From positions 1-64,000 of the forward strand of contig NZ_SEBR01000005.1 in assembly GCF_004295795.1 (NCBI RefSeq): a stretch of DNA of 64,000 nt, given 5' to 3'. The notes below the pieces were generated by a model, which did not search any database, was not told where the DNA came from, and saw only the letters and a list, made by a program, of their open reading frames with translations. Each line of letters starts with the position of its first letter. The stretch's first letter is position 1. Shown here in pieces: positions 33,032-41,708 of this stretch. Both the position numbers and the translations under genes were made by a program. The stretch comes from Flavobacterium sp. GTDB taxonomy: Bacteria > Bacteroidota > Bacteroidia > Flavobacteriales > Flavobacteriaceae.

Positions 33032-34027
33032 CTAATCCAGTTTCTCGGTCAATTTCTTGAAAACCTTGCGAGCTTCTTTCCCTTCGTATAAAACCTCGAA
33101 AACTGCATCGATGATTGGCGTTTTAGCTTCGAGCTTTTCGTTCAACCTGTGGGCGCTTTTGGCTGCGTAATAACCTTCGGCGACCATATTCATCTCCATT
33201 TGGGCACTTTTCACCGTGTAACCTTTGCCGATCATGTTTCCGAACATGCGATTTCTCGAGAAAACAGAATATCCGGTAACCAGCAAATCGCCCAAGTAAG
33301 CCGAATTGTTGATGTTGCGTTTCATCTTGTGCACTTTGCGGATGAACTTTTTCATCTCCCGGATGCTATTGCTCATCAAAACCGACTGAAAATTGTCGCC
33401 GTAGCCCAAACCATGAGCGATTCCGGCGGCAATCGCGTAAATGTTCTTTAGCATCGCGGCATATTCGGTCCCGATGATATCGTCTGAAATCTTGGTTTTG
33501 ATGTAATCGCTTTGCAGATGCGACGCCATGATCTTGGCCTTTTTGTTGTCGCCACAAGCAATCGTCAGGTAGGAAAGTCTTTCCAAGGCGACTTCTTCGG
33601 CGTGACAAGGTCCGGTAATGACGCCGATATTCTCGAACGGAATGTCGTATTGTTTGTTGAAATGTTCGCCCACGATCAGACTTGTTTCCGGCACGATTCC
33701 CTTGATTGCCGAGAAAATTACTTTGTCTTCAAGGCTAGCGGTGAGTTTTCCCATTTCCTCATTCAAAAAGGCTGACGGAATGGCAAAAATGATGTAGTCG
33801 GCGAATTCGATCGCTTCGTTGATATTGCTCGTAAGCCGCAATTTCTTCGGATTGAATTCCACCGAACTCAAATAATTCGGATTGTGATGATGCACTTTCA
33901 GGTGGTCGATAGCATCTTCGTTACGCATGTACCACGCGATTTCATCGCAGTTCACACAAAGCATCTTGGCGATTGCGGTCGCCCAACTTCCGCCGCCGAT
34001 AACGGCAAATTTGAGTTTTTGGCTCAT
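33032..34027 (-). CDS. gpsA: NAD(P)-dependent glycerol-3-phosphate dehydrogenase
   Basis: Reduces dihydroxyacetone phosphate to sn-glycerol 3-phosphate for phospholipid synthesis. 331 residues: nucleotide-binding GGGSWATAIAKM at the N-terminus, then FAIPSAFL, the IKGIVPETS region, and TGPCHAEEVA, with catalytic Lys in EYAAMLKNIYAIAAGIAHG. ATG at 34027 fits the family start; a longer frame to 34051 is unlikely, because the minus-7 box TACTTTTG lies at 34056-34049 on the minus strand. Confidence 0.95.
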   Translation of the reverse strand: MSQKLKFAVIGGGSWATAIAKMLCVNCDEIAWYMRNEDAIDHLKVHHHNPNYLSSVEFNPKKLRLTSNINEAIEFADYIIFAIPSAFLNEEMGKLTASLEDKVIFSAIKGIVPETSLIVGEHFNKQYDIPFENIGVITGPCHAEEVALERLSYLTIACGDNKKAKIMASHLQSDYIKTKISDDIIGTEYAAMLKNIYAIAAGIAHGLGYGDNFQSVLMSNSIREMKKFIRKVHKMKRNINNSAYLGDLLVTGYSVFSRNRMFGNMIGKGYTVKSAQMEMNMVAEGYYAAKSAHRLNEKLEAKTPIIDAVFEVLYEGKEARKVFKKLTEKLD

Positions 34028-34256
34028 TGTAATTGTAGTTGAAAGGCTCAAAAGTAATTGAAATATTTTAAGCTGTTTGAAGTTATGATGAATATTCCCG
34101 TTAAAAGAAATTCCTTAAGAATCCTTATGGGAATTTTAACTTATAATTATGATAGCGAGCACAATGCCGACTTTAATTTTGCGTTCAATAGCTTATAAGA
34201 TAATCTGAACGATTACATAAAAAGTTAGTTAAATTTTGTTTTTGGTGTTTTGAGAA

Positions 34257-34293
34257 AGGCGCTTTTGAACTTTGTTTCAGAAGCGCCTTTTGA
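34257..34293 (-). terminator. Terminator after the TPR gene
   Basis: A long stem AAGGCGCTTCTGA/TCAAAAGCGCCTT (minus-strand reading, with small mismatches) directly after the stop of the TPR gene. The 200 bp between this hairpin and gpsA show no gene. Confidence 0.65.
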
Positions 34294-34294
34294 T

Positions 34295-35287
34295 TTAATG
34301 GCAATTCGTCGCTTTGAGTTTCGTGACTTCATCGCCATAAGACTCGGAAAATCCAAGTTTAAGCGCTTTTTCGATATCGGCGCAAGCCAAAGCTATCTTT
34401 CCTGAAGCGATATTCACCAATGCCCGATTCCGGAATGCATACGAATTCGTAGGCGAAAGTGAAATCGACGAATCGATGTCGATCAAAGCACCTTTCAGAT
34501 CGCCAGCTTTGTATTTCGCATAGCCGCGATTGTTGTAAAGCATGGCTATCGATTCAGATTTATCGTTCTCGACAACTTTGTCCACTTTCGATTTCTTGCG
34601 TTTTTTGGCCATTTCGATCGCATTGTCACTGACTTCGATCGCGCGTTTGTAATTTCCGGCTTCGGACAACTGAAAAACCAAATTCACGTAACCACTTTCG
34701 AAATCGGGATAAAGTTTGACGAGTTTTTCCAGATAAATCACGGCCTGATCGTGTTTGTGCTGATTCGAAAGCGCGCGCGCGACTCCTAAATGTGCTGCAA
34801 TATCTACGGCCGTTTCCGGTTTGCTGTCCAAGACGAGGATGAAATTCTTGTACGCTTCGTCCGGATTTTGCATTGCCAGATGTGAGTCGCCTCGCGTCAG
34901 CCAAAGCAAATTGCGCAATTTCGCGTCATTTCCAACAAATTTCAATCCGTTTTCGACATCTTCGAGCGCTTGTTCAGGATAACCGGAATGCAACAGGAAA
35001 AGGCCGCGTTGCATAAACGCTTTCGGGTTTTTGGGTTCGAGTGCGATCGAGGTCGTGAAATCGTCGAACGCTTGCTGAGGCTGGCTCATCTGTTCGAATG
35101 CGTTTCCTCTCAACACATAAAGTTCGTGATCGTTCGGATGTTCGGAAATCGCTTGGTTGTAAAGTTTCATCGCCGAATCGAAATCGCCGGCATCCATTTT
35201 CTTGTTGGCTTGCTCGACGAGTTTGTCCTGGCAGAATCCGACAGAAAAAAACAGCAGTGAAATTGTAGCGAGTAACGATTTAATCAT
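34295..35287 (-). CDS. Exported TPR-repeat protein
   Basis: A 330-residue periplasmic protein. A signal peptide (about 1-19, FSVGFCQ) is followed by about eight TPR units: AMKLYNQAISEHPNDHELYV, AFDDFTTSIALEPKNPKAFM, IYLEKLVKLYPDFESGYVN and others. TPR proteins serve as docking scaffolds; a partner is unknown. Its start overlaps the nadD stop by 4 bp, so it is in the nadD-gmk-yicC operon. Co-location with nadD is often seen in Bacteroidota, but a functional link is not proven. Confidence 0.85.
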   Translation of the reverse strand: MIKSLLATISLLFFSVGFCQDKLVEQANKKMDAGDFDSAMKLYNQAISEHPNDHELYVLRGNAFEQMSQPQQAFDDFTTSIALEPKNPKAFMQRGLFLLHSGYPEQALEDVENGLKFVGNDAKLRNLLWLTRGDSHLAMQNPDEAYKNFILVLDSKPETAVDIAAHLGVARALSNQHKHDQAVIYLEKLVKLYPDFESGYVNLVFQLSEAGNYKRAIEVSDNAIEMAKKRKKSKVDKVVENDKSESIAMLYNNRGYAKYKAGDLKGALIDIDSSISLSPTNSYAFRNRALVNIASGKIALACADIEKALKLGFSESYGDEVTKLKATNCH

Positions 35288-35865
35288 TTGCGATACAAGT
35301 TGTTATGGTCGATGTAGTCCCAAACTTTGTCGGGTAAAAGTGCTTTCGGGCTTTTTTTGTTTTGGATAGCTTCGCGGATGAAAGTCGACGAAATTTCCAC
35401 GATTGGAGCATCGATATAGCTGACGCGGGCGTGATTCGTGACCTCCGAAATCGGATCAGAAGAAGAAATCCTCGGGTAAACCAAAATGTCATAACGCTCC
35501 AAAATCACCTCAAAATTCTTCCATTTGTGTATTGACTCGATGTTGTCTTGGCCCATGATGAGCGAAAATTCGTAAGCAGGGAATTTTTCCTCGAGATGCG
35601 CCAGCGTATTTACGGTATAATTCGGTTGCGGAAGCTTGAATTCAATATCGGTCGGTTCGAGTTTCGGATAATCTTCGGTCGCCAATCGCACCAACTCCAA
35701 TCGCGTGTAATCGTCGAGCAACGTCGATTTTTTCTTGAGCGGATTATGTGGCGTGACGACCATCCAAACCTGATCCAGACTAGTGAATTCGGCCACGTGG
35801 TTGGCGATGATCAAATGTCCGACGTGGATCGGATTGAAAGTCCCGAAATATAAACCGACTTTCAC
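35284..35865 (-). CDS. nadD: Nicotinate-nucleotide adenylyltransferase
   Basis: Transfers AMP from ATP to nicotinate mononucleotide in NAD synthesis. 193 residues with the signature GTFNPIHVGHLIIA near the N-terminus and SSTFIREAI close to the C-terminus. The nucleotidyltransferase fold is complete. It starts 3 bp after gmk stops. Confidence 0.95.
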   Translation of the reverse strand: MKVGLYFGTFNPIHVGHLIIANHVAEFTSLDQVWMVVTPHNPLKKKSTLLDDYTRLELVRLATEDYPKLEPTDIEFKLPQPNYTVNTLAHLEEKFPAYEFSLIMGQDNIESIHKWKNFEVILERYDILVYPRISSSDPISEVTNHARVSYIDAPIVEISSTFIREAIQNKKSPKALLPDKVWDYIDHNNLYRK

Positions 35866-35868
35866 GGC

Positions 35869-36462
35869 TTACTCCTTTGTCGGAACGTGTCCGGTTTTGA
35901 CGAAATCGCTCACCAAATCGTAAGCTTTTTGCTTGGCCAGAGACAAATCGGCATTTTCGACGATCACGTCAAAAAGTGGCGCGGTTGCTAATTCCGCCGA
36001 CGATTTCGCGATTCTCATGGCAATTTTCTCGTCGCTTTCGGTCGATCGTTCTTTCAATCGTCGCTTGAGTTCGTCTATACTTGGCGGCTTCACGAAAATC
36101 GCGATGGTTTCCTCTGGGAATTTGCGTTTGATGCGCAATCCGCCCGAAACATCGATGTCGAAGATCACGTTTTTGCCTTCGTCGCGAATCTTGTCGACCT
36201 CAGATTTTAGCGTTCCGTAGAACATATCCGGATAAACTTCTTCCCATTCCACGAAATCCTCGGCCTTGATGTGCTGTTTGAAATCGTGCAGCGACATGAA
36301 GTGGTAATCGTTTCCGTGCGCTTCCTGTCCGCGTGGCTCGCGTGAGGTCGCCGAGATCGAGAACTCAAGTTTCAATTCAGGATGTTGCAGCAAATGGCGA
36401 ACGATAGTGGTTTTTCCGGAACCCGAAGGCGCCGAAAAGACGATGAGTTTTCCTCTTTCCAT
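35869..36462 (-). CDS. gmk: Guanylate kinase
   Basis: Converts GMP to GDP with ATP. 197 residues; P-loop FSAPSGSGKTT at residues 8-18, substrate-binding SREPRGQEAHGNDYHF, and IFDIDVSGGLRIK in the core. The ATG at 36462 overlaps the yicC stop by one base. An upstream GTG is also in frame. Confidence 0.95.
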   Translation of the reverse strand: MERGKLIVFSAPSGSGKTTIVRHLLQHPELKLEFSISATSREPRGQEAHGNDYHFMSLHDFKQHIKAEDFVEWEEVYPDMFYGTLKSEVDKIRDEGKNVIFDIDVSGGLRIKRKFPEETIAIFVKPPSIDELKRRLKERSTESDEKIAMRIAKSSAELATAPLFDVIVENADLSLAKQKAYDLVSDFVKTGHVPTKE

Positions 36463-37322
36463 CACAAAACATTTAGTACTTGTTCCTTGATTTTCTCAAG
36501 TTCGTCCTTCATTTGCACGACGAGTTTCTGCATGGCGGCGTGATTCGATTTCGAACCCATCGTGTTGATTTCGCGACCCATTTCCTGAGTGATGAAACCT
36601 AGTTTTCGTCCGTTGGCTTCGCTGTCGGCCAAGGTTTGTATGAAGTAGTTGAGGTGATTCTCCAAACGGACTTTTTCCTCAGTGATATCGTATTTTTCGA
36701 GGTAGAAAATAAGTTCCTGCTCGAATCTGTTCTCGTCCAAAGTCACTTTGAGATCTTCAAGCGCGGCCGAAAGACGTTTTTTCACGTTCTCGATACGTTC
36801 CGAATCCATGGCGACCGTGGCATTCATCATCGTCATGATATTGGCGATTCTTTGCAGGAATTCTCTTTCGAGTGCCGAACCTTCGGCGATGCGGAAAGAC
36901 TTGATGTTGTTGACCGCGTCAGAAATTACGCCCTCGATTTGTTTCCACTCGGTTTCGTCCACTTCATCCCGTTCCGTTTTCAACGCGTCTGGCATTCTTA
37001 CGGCCATTTTCATGAGTTCGGTCTCGTCCGCATTCGGATAAATCTCTAGCAGTTGGGCGATGTAAGCCTTTACGATCGGAACGTTCACGCGGGTTGAAGT
37101 CTGTTCGGTCGTGTTTTCGATATAAATCGCAAAATCGATCTTTCCGCGCTCGAGCGCATTCGACAATTGGGTGCGAAGGCCAAGTTCCATCTCGCGGTAA
37201 ACTGACGGCATGCGCACGTTCAGGTCCAAACCTTTGCTGTTGAGCGATTTGATTTCAACGGTAATCTTTTTGGTAGGCAACTGAAACGTGGCCTTTCCAA
37301 ATCCTGTCATGGATTGTATCAT
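36462..37322 (-). CDS. yicC: YicC-family endoribonuclease
   Basis: A 286-residue protein with the YicC pattern: MIQSMTGFGKA at the start, EIKSLNSKGLD, then a long helical middle, and ITQEMGREINTMGSKSNHA at the end. In E. coli YicC it is an RNase acting on small RNA. It is the first gene of a four-gene operon with gmk, nadD and a TPR gene. Confidence 0.95.
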   Translation of the reverse strand: MIQSMTGFGKATFQLPTKKITVEIKSLNSKGLDLNVRMPSVYREMELGLRTQLSNALERGKIDFAIYIENTTEQTSTRVNVPIVKAYIAQLLEIYPNADETELMKMAVRMPDALKTERDEVDETEWKQIEGVISDAVNNIKSFRIAEGSALEREFLQRIANIMTMMNATVAMDSERIENVKKRLSAALEDLKVTLDENRFEQELIFYLEKYDITEEKVRLENHLNYFIQTLADSEANGRKLGFITQEMGREINTMGSKSNHAAMQKLVVQMKDELEKIKEQVLNVL

Positions 37323-37361
37323 GTTCGAAAATAAAGTGGTGCAAAGATAATGATTACCAAG

Positions 37362-38252
37362 TCAATTCTTGGGATTCTTCTTTCTGGTAACGAGATAAAC
37401 GCCAACGAAAATCAAGATCGCGGCCGTTATTTTAACCCAACTCAAGCTGTCTTTTCCCAATCCGATGGCGAAAACCGTGGCGAACAAAGGTTGCAAATAG
37501 ATGAAGACCGCAACTGTCGTGGGTTTTAGTTCTTTCATTGAAAGCAAGTTCAGCAAATAGGTCAGAAATGTGGAAATCACTACTACGAATGCCATTTTCA
37601 ATAAAGCCGATGTTGGAACGATTTGCCACGAAACGACTTCGAATTCACGCCATCCGAAAGGCAAAACCATCAAAAATCCAAAAAGGTAGATCCATTTTAC
37701 GAACGTGAAAGCGTTGTATTTGTCCATGAGTTTCCGAACCATTATCAGGTAAAGTCCGTAAGAAACCGCGTTCACGAATACGAGTAAATTCCCGAGTGGC
37801 GCGTTGGTTGCGCTTCCGATGGATTTTCCGTAGCCTATCAAAACCGCCGTTCCAACCAATCCCAAAATGATTCCGAAAGCTTTCGAAGTCTGCATGCGTT
37901 CTTTCATGATGATCGCCGACAAAACCAGGACGATGATTGGCGTCGTACACATCAAAACCGCCGCAGAAATGGGCGAAGTCAGGCTCAAACCCTTGAAAAA
38001 AGTGAGCATGTTGAAAGCGACTCCAAAGAAAGCGGCCGCGATGATTCTAGGGAAATCGTTTTTCGCGATTTTTTCTTTTACCGAAAACAGCCACGCGATC
38101 CAAAACAAGATCACCGAACCGCCGACTCGCATCACAATGAATCCGAAAGCGCCGACGTGTTTGGGCATGACGTCCTTGGCGATCGTAAAAGTGACGCCGT
38201 AAATGATCGAGACCAATGTGGCCGCGACGAGAGCGAGATTCCGCTTCGACAT
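37362..38252 (-). CDS. EamA-type (DMT) transporter
   Basis: A 296-residue inner-membrane protein with ten predicted spans in two EamA repeats (about 5-140 and 152-290). Features such as IMKERMQTSKAFGIILGLVGTAVL and TVAVFIYLQPLFATVFAIGLG are typical of drug/metabolite exporters. The substrate cannot be told from sequence. Its first codon overlaps the stop of the arsenate-reductase-like gene. Confidence 0.9.
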   Translation of the reverse strand: MSKRNLALVAATLVSIIYGVTFTIAKDVMPKHVGAFGFIVMRVGGSVILFWIAWLFSVKEKIAKNDFPRIIAAAFFGVAFNMLTFFKGLSLTSPISAAVLMCTTPIIVLVLSAIIMKERMQTSKAFGIILGLVGTAVLIGYGKSIGSATNAPLGNLLVFVNAVSYGLYLIMVRKLMDKYNAFTFVKWIYLFGFLMVLPFGWREFEVVSWQIVPTSALLKMAFVVVISTFLTYLLNLLSMKELKPTTVAVFIYLQPLFATVFAIGLGKDSLSWVKITAAILIFVGVYLVTRKKNPKN

Positions 38253-38599
38253 TATTTCAAGGCCGAAATCACATTCTCGACATTCTTGGAGCTGTTTCCA
38301 ACGTAAATCTTATCGTCGATGATAAAAACCGGACGGCTCAAAAACGTGTAGTGTTCCAGGATGAGATTTTTGTAATCCTGTTCGGATAAATTTTGGTCTT
38401 TCAAACCGCGCGCCTTGTAAAGTTGGGCTTTCCGACTAAAAAGCGCTTCGTAACTTCCGGCCAATTCCTTCATGCGATCGACTTCTTTTTCGGTAATCGG
38501 ATCTTTCTTGATGTCGTGAAGCACAAGATTGTTTTCGGGTAAGGAAGCCAGTATTTTACGGCAAGTGTCGCAAGTCGACAAATAGTAAACGACGTTCAT
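38252..38599 (-). CDS. Arsenate reductase/Spx family protein
   Basis: A 115-residue thioredoxin-fold protein with STCDTCRK near the N-terminus and LSRPVFIIDDKIYVG near the end. The CxxC matches ArsC/Spx/YffB-like members; arsenate reduction is not certain, because many of these genes have other or unknown roles. Its stop overlaps the start of the transporter gene. ATG at 38599 is preferred over 38620, because MNVVYYLSTC is the usual start of the fold. Confidence 0.8.
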   Translation of the reverse strand: MNVVYYLSTCDTCRKILASLPENNLVLHDIKKDPITEKEVDRMKELAGSYEALFSRKAQLYKARGLKDQNLSEQDYKNLILEHYTFLSRPVFIIDDKIYVGNSSKNVENVISALK

Positions 38600-38645
38600 T
38601 TCGGTTGGATTTGCCAACAAAGAAAAGCCGAAAAAACGAATTGGC

Positions 38646-39386
38646 TTATTTTATCCTGAGGAATTTATCCACTTCGGAATACGGCAACATCAAGTCGCGC
38701 GGACCGTCGGCGTAGGAAGCGATCTCATAAGTGTTGTAGTAAAGCAAAATGCCTTTATCGGAATAAAAAATCGTCTGTGGAAGCGCGAACTTCTCGTTTT
38801 CGAACATCAGTCCACCCGAATTTATTGGCGCGTCGGCTGGAATCCTGAACTTTTCGCGGAAGCGTTTTTCGGCGAGTTTCGTGACGGCCGCAACATCGGT
38901 AAAAATCGAATCGCGCGGAATCGAACGTCCGGTTTCCAAATTGAAAAGCAAAGAAGTTTTTCCGCTGTAACCGTGAGCGCCACCCGTGAAAATATAGTGT
39001 TGCAGTTCGATGTCGAGCACTTTTTCAGATTTGTGTACCAAGCGCCCGCTTACGTCGCCTTCCCATCCGATCAGTTCTTCGGGATCGTCTTTTTGAAGTT
39101 TTTCATAAGACGAGATAAAATCATCTGCTAAACCTTGGTAGTCCTTGGATTCATAGGGATTTTCGCCAAATGTGACGATGCCTTTCAGAGTCGAGAAAAT
39201 TTTGGCGTTGATGGAATCAGCAGCTTTTCCGTTTTGGGCGACGGGAACTTTAATCGTAATTTTCGGACACAATCCCTGACATTTCAAAGACGTGCGTTTT
39301 TCAAAAGTCTTGGTTTCAAACTCAAGTTCCTTTGAGCATGAGGCGATTGCGAAAAATATTAAAAACAAGTAAATGTACCGTTTCAT
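38646..39386 (-). CDS. Lipoprotein with DUF4163 and DUF3298 domains
   Basis: A 246-residue lipoprotein (lipobox in FFAIASCSKE). It has a DUF4163-like part (about 30-140; ITIKVPVAQNGKAADSINAKI) and a DUF3298/RsiV-like part (about 145-246), with LQHYIFTGGAHGYSGKTSLLFNLETG. Relatives are PdaC/RsiV C-terminal domains that bind sugar or lysozyme-like ligands at the cell surface. In this window it stands alone. A longer frame upstream (to 39539) is not credible because it lacks the signal peptide at its start. Confidence 0.85.
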   Translation of the reverse strand: MKRYIYLFLIFFAIASCSKELEFETKTFEKRTSLKCQGLCPKITIKVPVAQNGKAADSINAKIFSTLKGIVTFGENPYESKDYQGLADDFISSYEKLQKDDPEELIGWEGDVSGRLVHKSEKVLDIELQHYIFTGGAHGYSGKTSLLFNLETGRSIPRDSIFTDVAAVTKLAEKRFREKFRIPADAPINSGGLMFENEKFALPQTIFYSDKGILLYYNTYEIASYADGPRDLMLPYSEVDKFLRIK

Positions 39387-39458
39387 CGGGGCGATGGAAT
39401 TAGTTAGGCGAATAACTCTAAATTTGCGAATAATTGCATACTTACAAAAATAAATTAC

Positions 39459-40601
39459 ATGAAGTTTAACACAAAGACAATACACGGCGGACAGCATCAC
39501 GATCCCAGCACGGGCGCGGTCATGCCGCCAGTTTATCAAACCTCGACTTACGTTCAGGAAAGTCCGGGCAAGCCTGTTGGCGATTATGAATACAGTCGTG
39601 CGGCGAATCCTACGAGAACCGCTTTGGAAAACGCTTTGGCGAGTTTGGAAGGCGGAGCGAAAGGCCTCGCATTTTCATCTGGTCTTGCCGCGACAGATTG
39701 CTTGTTGCGGTCGTTGAAAGCCGGAGACGAAGTTATTGCCATGGACGACTTGTATGGCGGAACGTACCGAATGTTTACGAGAATCTACAAAGATTCGGGC
39801 ATCAAATTCCACTTTATCGACTTGACCGATCTGGAGAAACTGAAAGGCTTGATTTCGGATAAGACCAAAATGGTTTGGGTAGAAACGCCGACGAATCCGT
39901 TGATGAAATTGGCAGATATTGCTGAAATCGCTAAAATCACGAAACAACACAAAATCCTGTTCGCGGTCGACAATACTTTTGCGACACCTTATTTGCAACG
40001 TCCGCTTGAGCTTGGAGCCGATGTCGTGATGCATTCGGCCACGAAATATTTGGGCGGACATTCTGACGTGATTGCCGGAGCGCTTATCATCAAGGACGCA
40101 GAACTGGCCGAGCAACTGCATTTCCAGCAATTCGCTACTGGCGCGACTTTGGGTCCGATGGATTCTTTTTTGGTACTTAGGGGTATCAAAACACTTCACC
40201 TTCGCGTGCAACGCCATTGCGAGAACGGGGAAAAAGTGGCTGAATACCTGTCGAAACACGCGAAAATCAAGACGGTTTATTTTCCTGGATTGGAATCGCA
40301 TCCGTTTCATGAAATCGCGAAGAAGCAAATGTCAGGCTTTGGCGGAATGGTTTCGTTCACGTTCGAATCTGGAGCGAAAGCCGATGCGATATCGTTTCTC
40401 GAAAAATTGAAAGTTTTCACGTTGGCGGAATCTTTGGGCGGCGTCGAATCTTTGGCGAATCATCCGGCTTTGATGACGCACGCCTCGATTCCAGAGGAAA
40501 AGCGCAAGCAAATCGGAATTACCGACGACCTTGTAAGGCTTAGTGTCGGCGTTGAAGATATTGCCGATCTGTTGACCGATCTCGAACAGGCACTCGCGTA
40601 A
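39459..40601 (+). CDS. Cystathionine gamma-synthase/lyase-type PLP enzyme
   Basis: A 380-residue PLP-dependent enzyme of sulfur amino-acid metabolism. Seen: MPPVYQTSTYVQ, EYSRAANPTRTALE, LAFSSGLAATDCLL, the PLP lysine in HSATKYLGGHSDVIAGAL, and SLGGVESLANHPALMTHASIP. Length and pattern fit MetB/MetC-type enzymes; sequence alone does not separate synthase from lyase. A TAAATTTG minus-7 box lies at 39419-39426, and a strong terminator follows. Confidence 0.9.
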   Translation: MKFNTKTIHGGQHHDPSTGAVMPPVYQTSTYVQESPGKPVGDYEYSRAANPTRTALENALASLEGGAKGLAFSSGLAATDCLLRSLKAGDEVIAMDDLYGGTYRMFTRIYKDSGIKFHFIDLTDLEKLKGLISDKTKMVWVETPTNPLMKLADIAEIAKITKQHKILFAVDNTFATPYLQRPLELGADVVMHSATKYLGGHSDVIAGALIIKDAELAEQLHFQQFATGATLGPMDSFLVLRGIKTLHLRVQRHCENGEKVAEYLSKHAKIKTVYFPGLESHPFHEIAKKQMSGFGGMVSFTFESGAKADAISFLEKLKVFTLAESLGGVESLANHPALMTHASIPEEKRKQIGITDDLVRLSVGVEDIADLLTDLEQALA

Positions 40602-40608
40602 AAACAAA

Positions 40609-40637
40609 AAGCCCGGAAGTTGATTCCGGGCTTTTTT
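40609..40637. terminator. Bidirectional terminator
   Basis: The perfect stem AAGCCCGGA/TCCGGGCTT is flanked by A and T tracts, between two convergent genes. Confidence 0.9.
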
Positions 40638-40655
40638 ATATCTGTAGAAGAAATT

Positions 40656-41441
40656 CTAGTTCAGGTAGTAAATGTATCCGACATTCAACCAAACCAACCA
40701 TTCATTCGATTTGTTCTCTTTGTAAACGTCCGGATTCGGGTTCAAACCGTCAACCCAGTTCGAGAAGTAATACTGCCAGCGCAAGTCGATCATCAAGTCG
40801 CTCAAAACCGTAAGTTTGTAACGCGTCCCGATACTTCCCACAACAGACCAAGTCGTTCCTCCTGATTGATCGAAAGCGTCGAAATACTTGACCGGCGTAA
40901 TTACCGGATCTTCGCCCAATTCGCCGTTGCCCAAAGTGGAATAAGCTTTTGGTTTGAAGAAAGAGAATTGTCCGCCCAAACTTACGAATGGTGCCAACAT
41001 TCCCGGTGAAGCCGAAAACTCTCGGATACTGAAAGGAAAATACTCCAATTGAACACCAATGTTCGTAACCGAAGTTTCTCCGCGCATGGCTTTCAATTGC
41101 TGGGCAAAAACGCCGTCGCCTTCTGTCCATTCGCCTTCGTGCTGCAGTTTGGTCTTATTGAACGAAATTTCACTTCTAACCTTGAAATGATCGTTGAAAT
41201 ACGTTTCTGGAGCGTAACAGTTACATTCGGCTCTGTAAGCAAAGTTCAAATAGTGGATGATTCCCACGCCAAAGCCCGTGTTTCCTGCGTTTGTTTTGAA
41301 ATCGTAACGCTCACCGTAATCGGACATCATGGCTACAGGACCAACAATTGCGCCGATTTCGTGAGAAAATCCAAACTGCGCTTTCGCCTTGTTTGAAAGG
41401 CCTAGCATCAGCAAAAAGCTCATGATTAAATACTTGGGCAT
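40656..41441 (-). CDS. Outer-membrane beta-barrel protein (THC0290_0291-like)
   Basis: A 261-residue protein with a signal peptide (cut after KAKAQ) and a barrel pattern: GFSHEIGAIVGPVAMMSDYGERYDF-like start, LNFAYRAECNCYAPETYFNDHF, repeated strands, and NVGYIYYLN at the end. The first half matches the flavobacterial family called THC0290_0291. A two-Cys NCYA segment is conserved. Its function is unknown; it is probably a cell-envelope pore or adhesin. Confidence 0.75.
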   Translation of the reverse strand: MPKYLIMSFLLMLGLSNKAKAQFGFSHEIGAIVGPVAMMSDYGERYDFKTNAGNTGFGVGIIHYLNFAYRAECNCYAPETYFNDHFKVRSEISFNKTKLQHEGEWTEGDGVFAQQLKAMRGETSVTNIGVQLEYFPFSIREFSASPGMLAPFVSLGGQFSFFKPKAYSTLGNGELGEDPVITPVKYFDAFDQSGGTTWSVVGSIGTRYKLTVLSDLMIDLRWQYYFSNWVDGLNPNPDVYKENKSNEWLVWLNVGYIYYLN

Positions 41442-41648
41442 TGTTCTCTGGGTGTTACAATTCGTGGCAAATATATAAAAATCGAATTCAGTTTGTAAAT
41501 TAAAGTGAAAAATACTTGAATTGCCTTAGAAATGATATGGAATCGATTAAATCCATGCATTAATGGTATTTAACTGTGCAAATCCTTAGAAAAGAAATAA
41601 ATCTGTTGCGGAATTGAAAAAATTAACCTTCAGATTTTGTCTATCTGC

Positions 41649-41678
41649 TATCTTTGCGTCGCTAACGAAAACGTTTTC
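41649..41678 (+). promoter_or_regulatory. gdhA promoter box and palindromic operator
   Basis: Minus-7 box TATCTTTG at 41649-41656. GAAAACGTTTTC, a perfect 12-bp palindrome, lies at 41667-41678, right where transcription should start. It resembles the operator half-sites of LacI/GalR-type repressors. The start codon is at 41709. The same palindrome with its flanks occurs at 61261. Confidence 0.6.
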
Positions 41679-41708
41679 ATAACAAAACGTTAAAAAACGA
41701 AATTAAGT

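Noticed and set aside
36463..36465. GTG start of gmk
   Set aside because: The adjacent ATG at 36462 is the usual start and overlaps the yicC stop.
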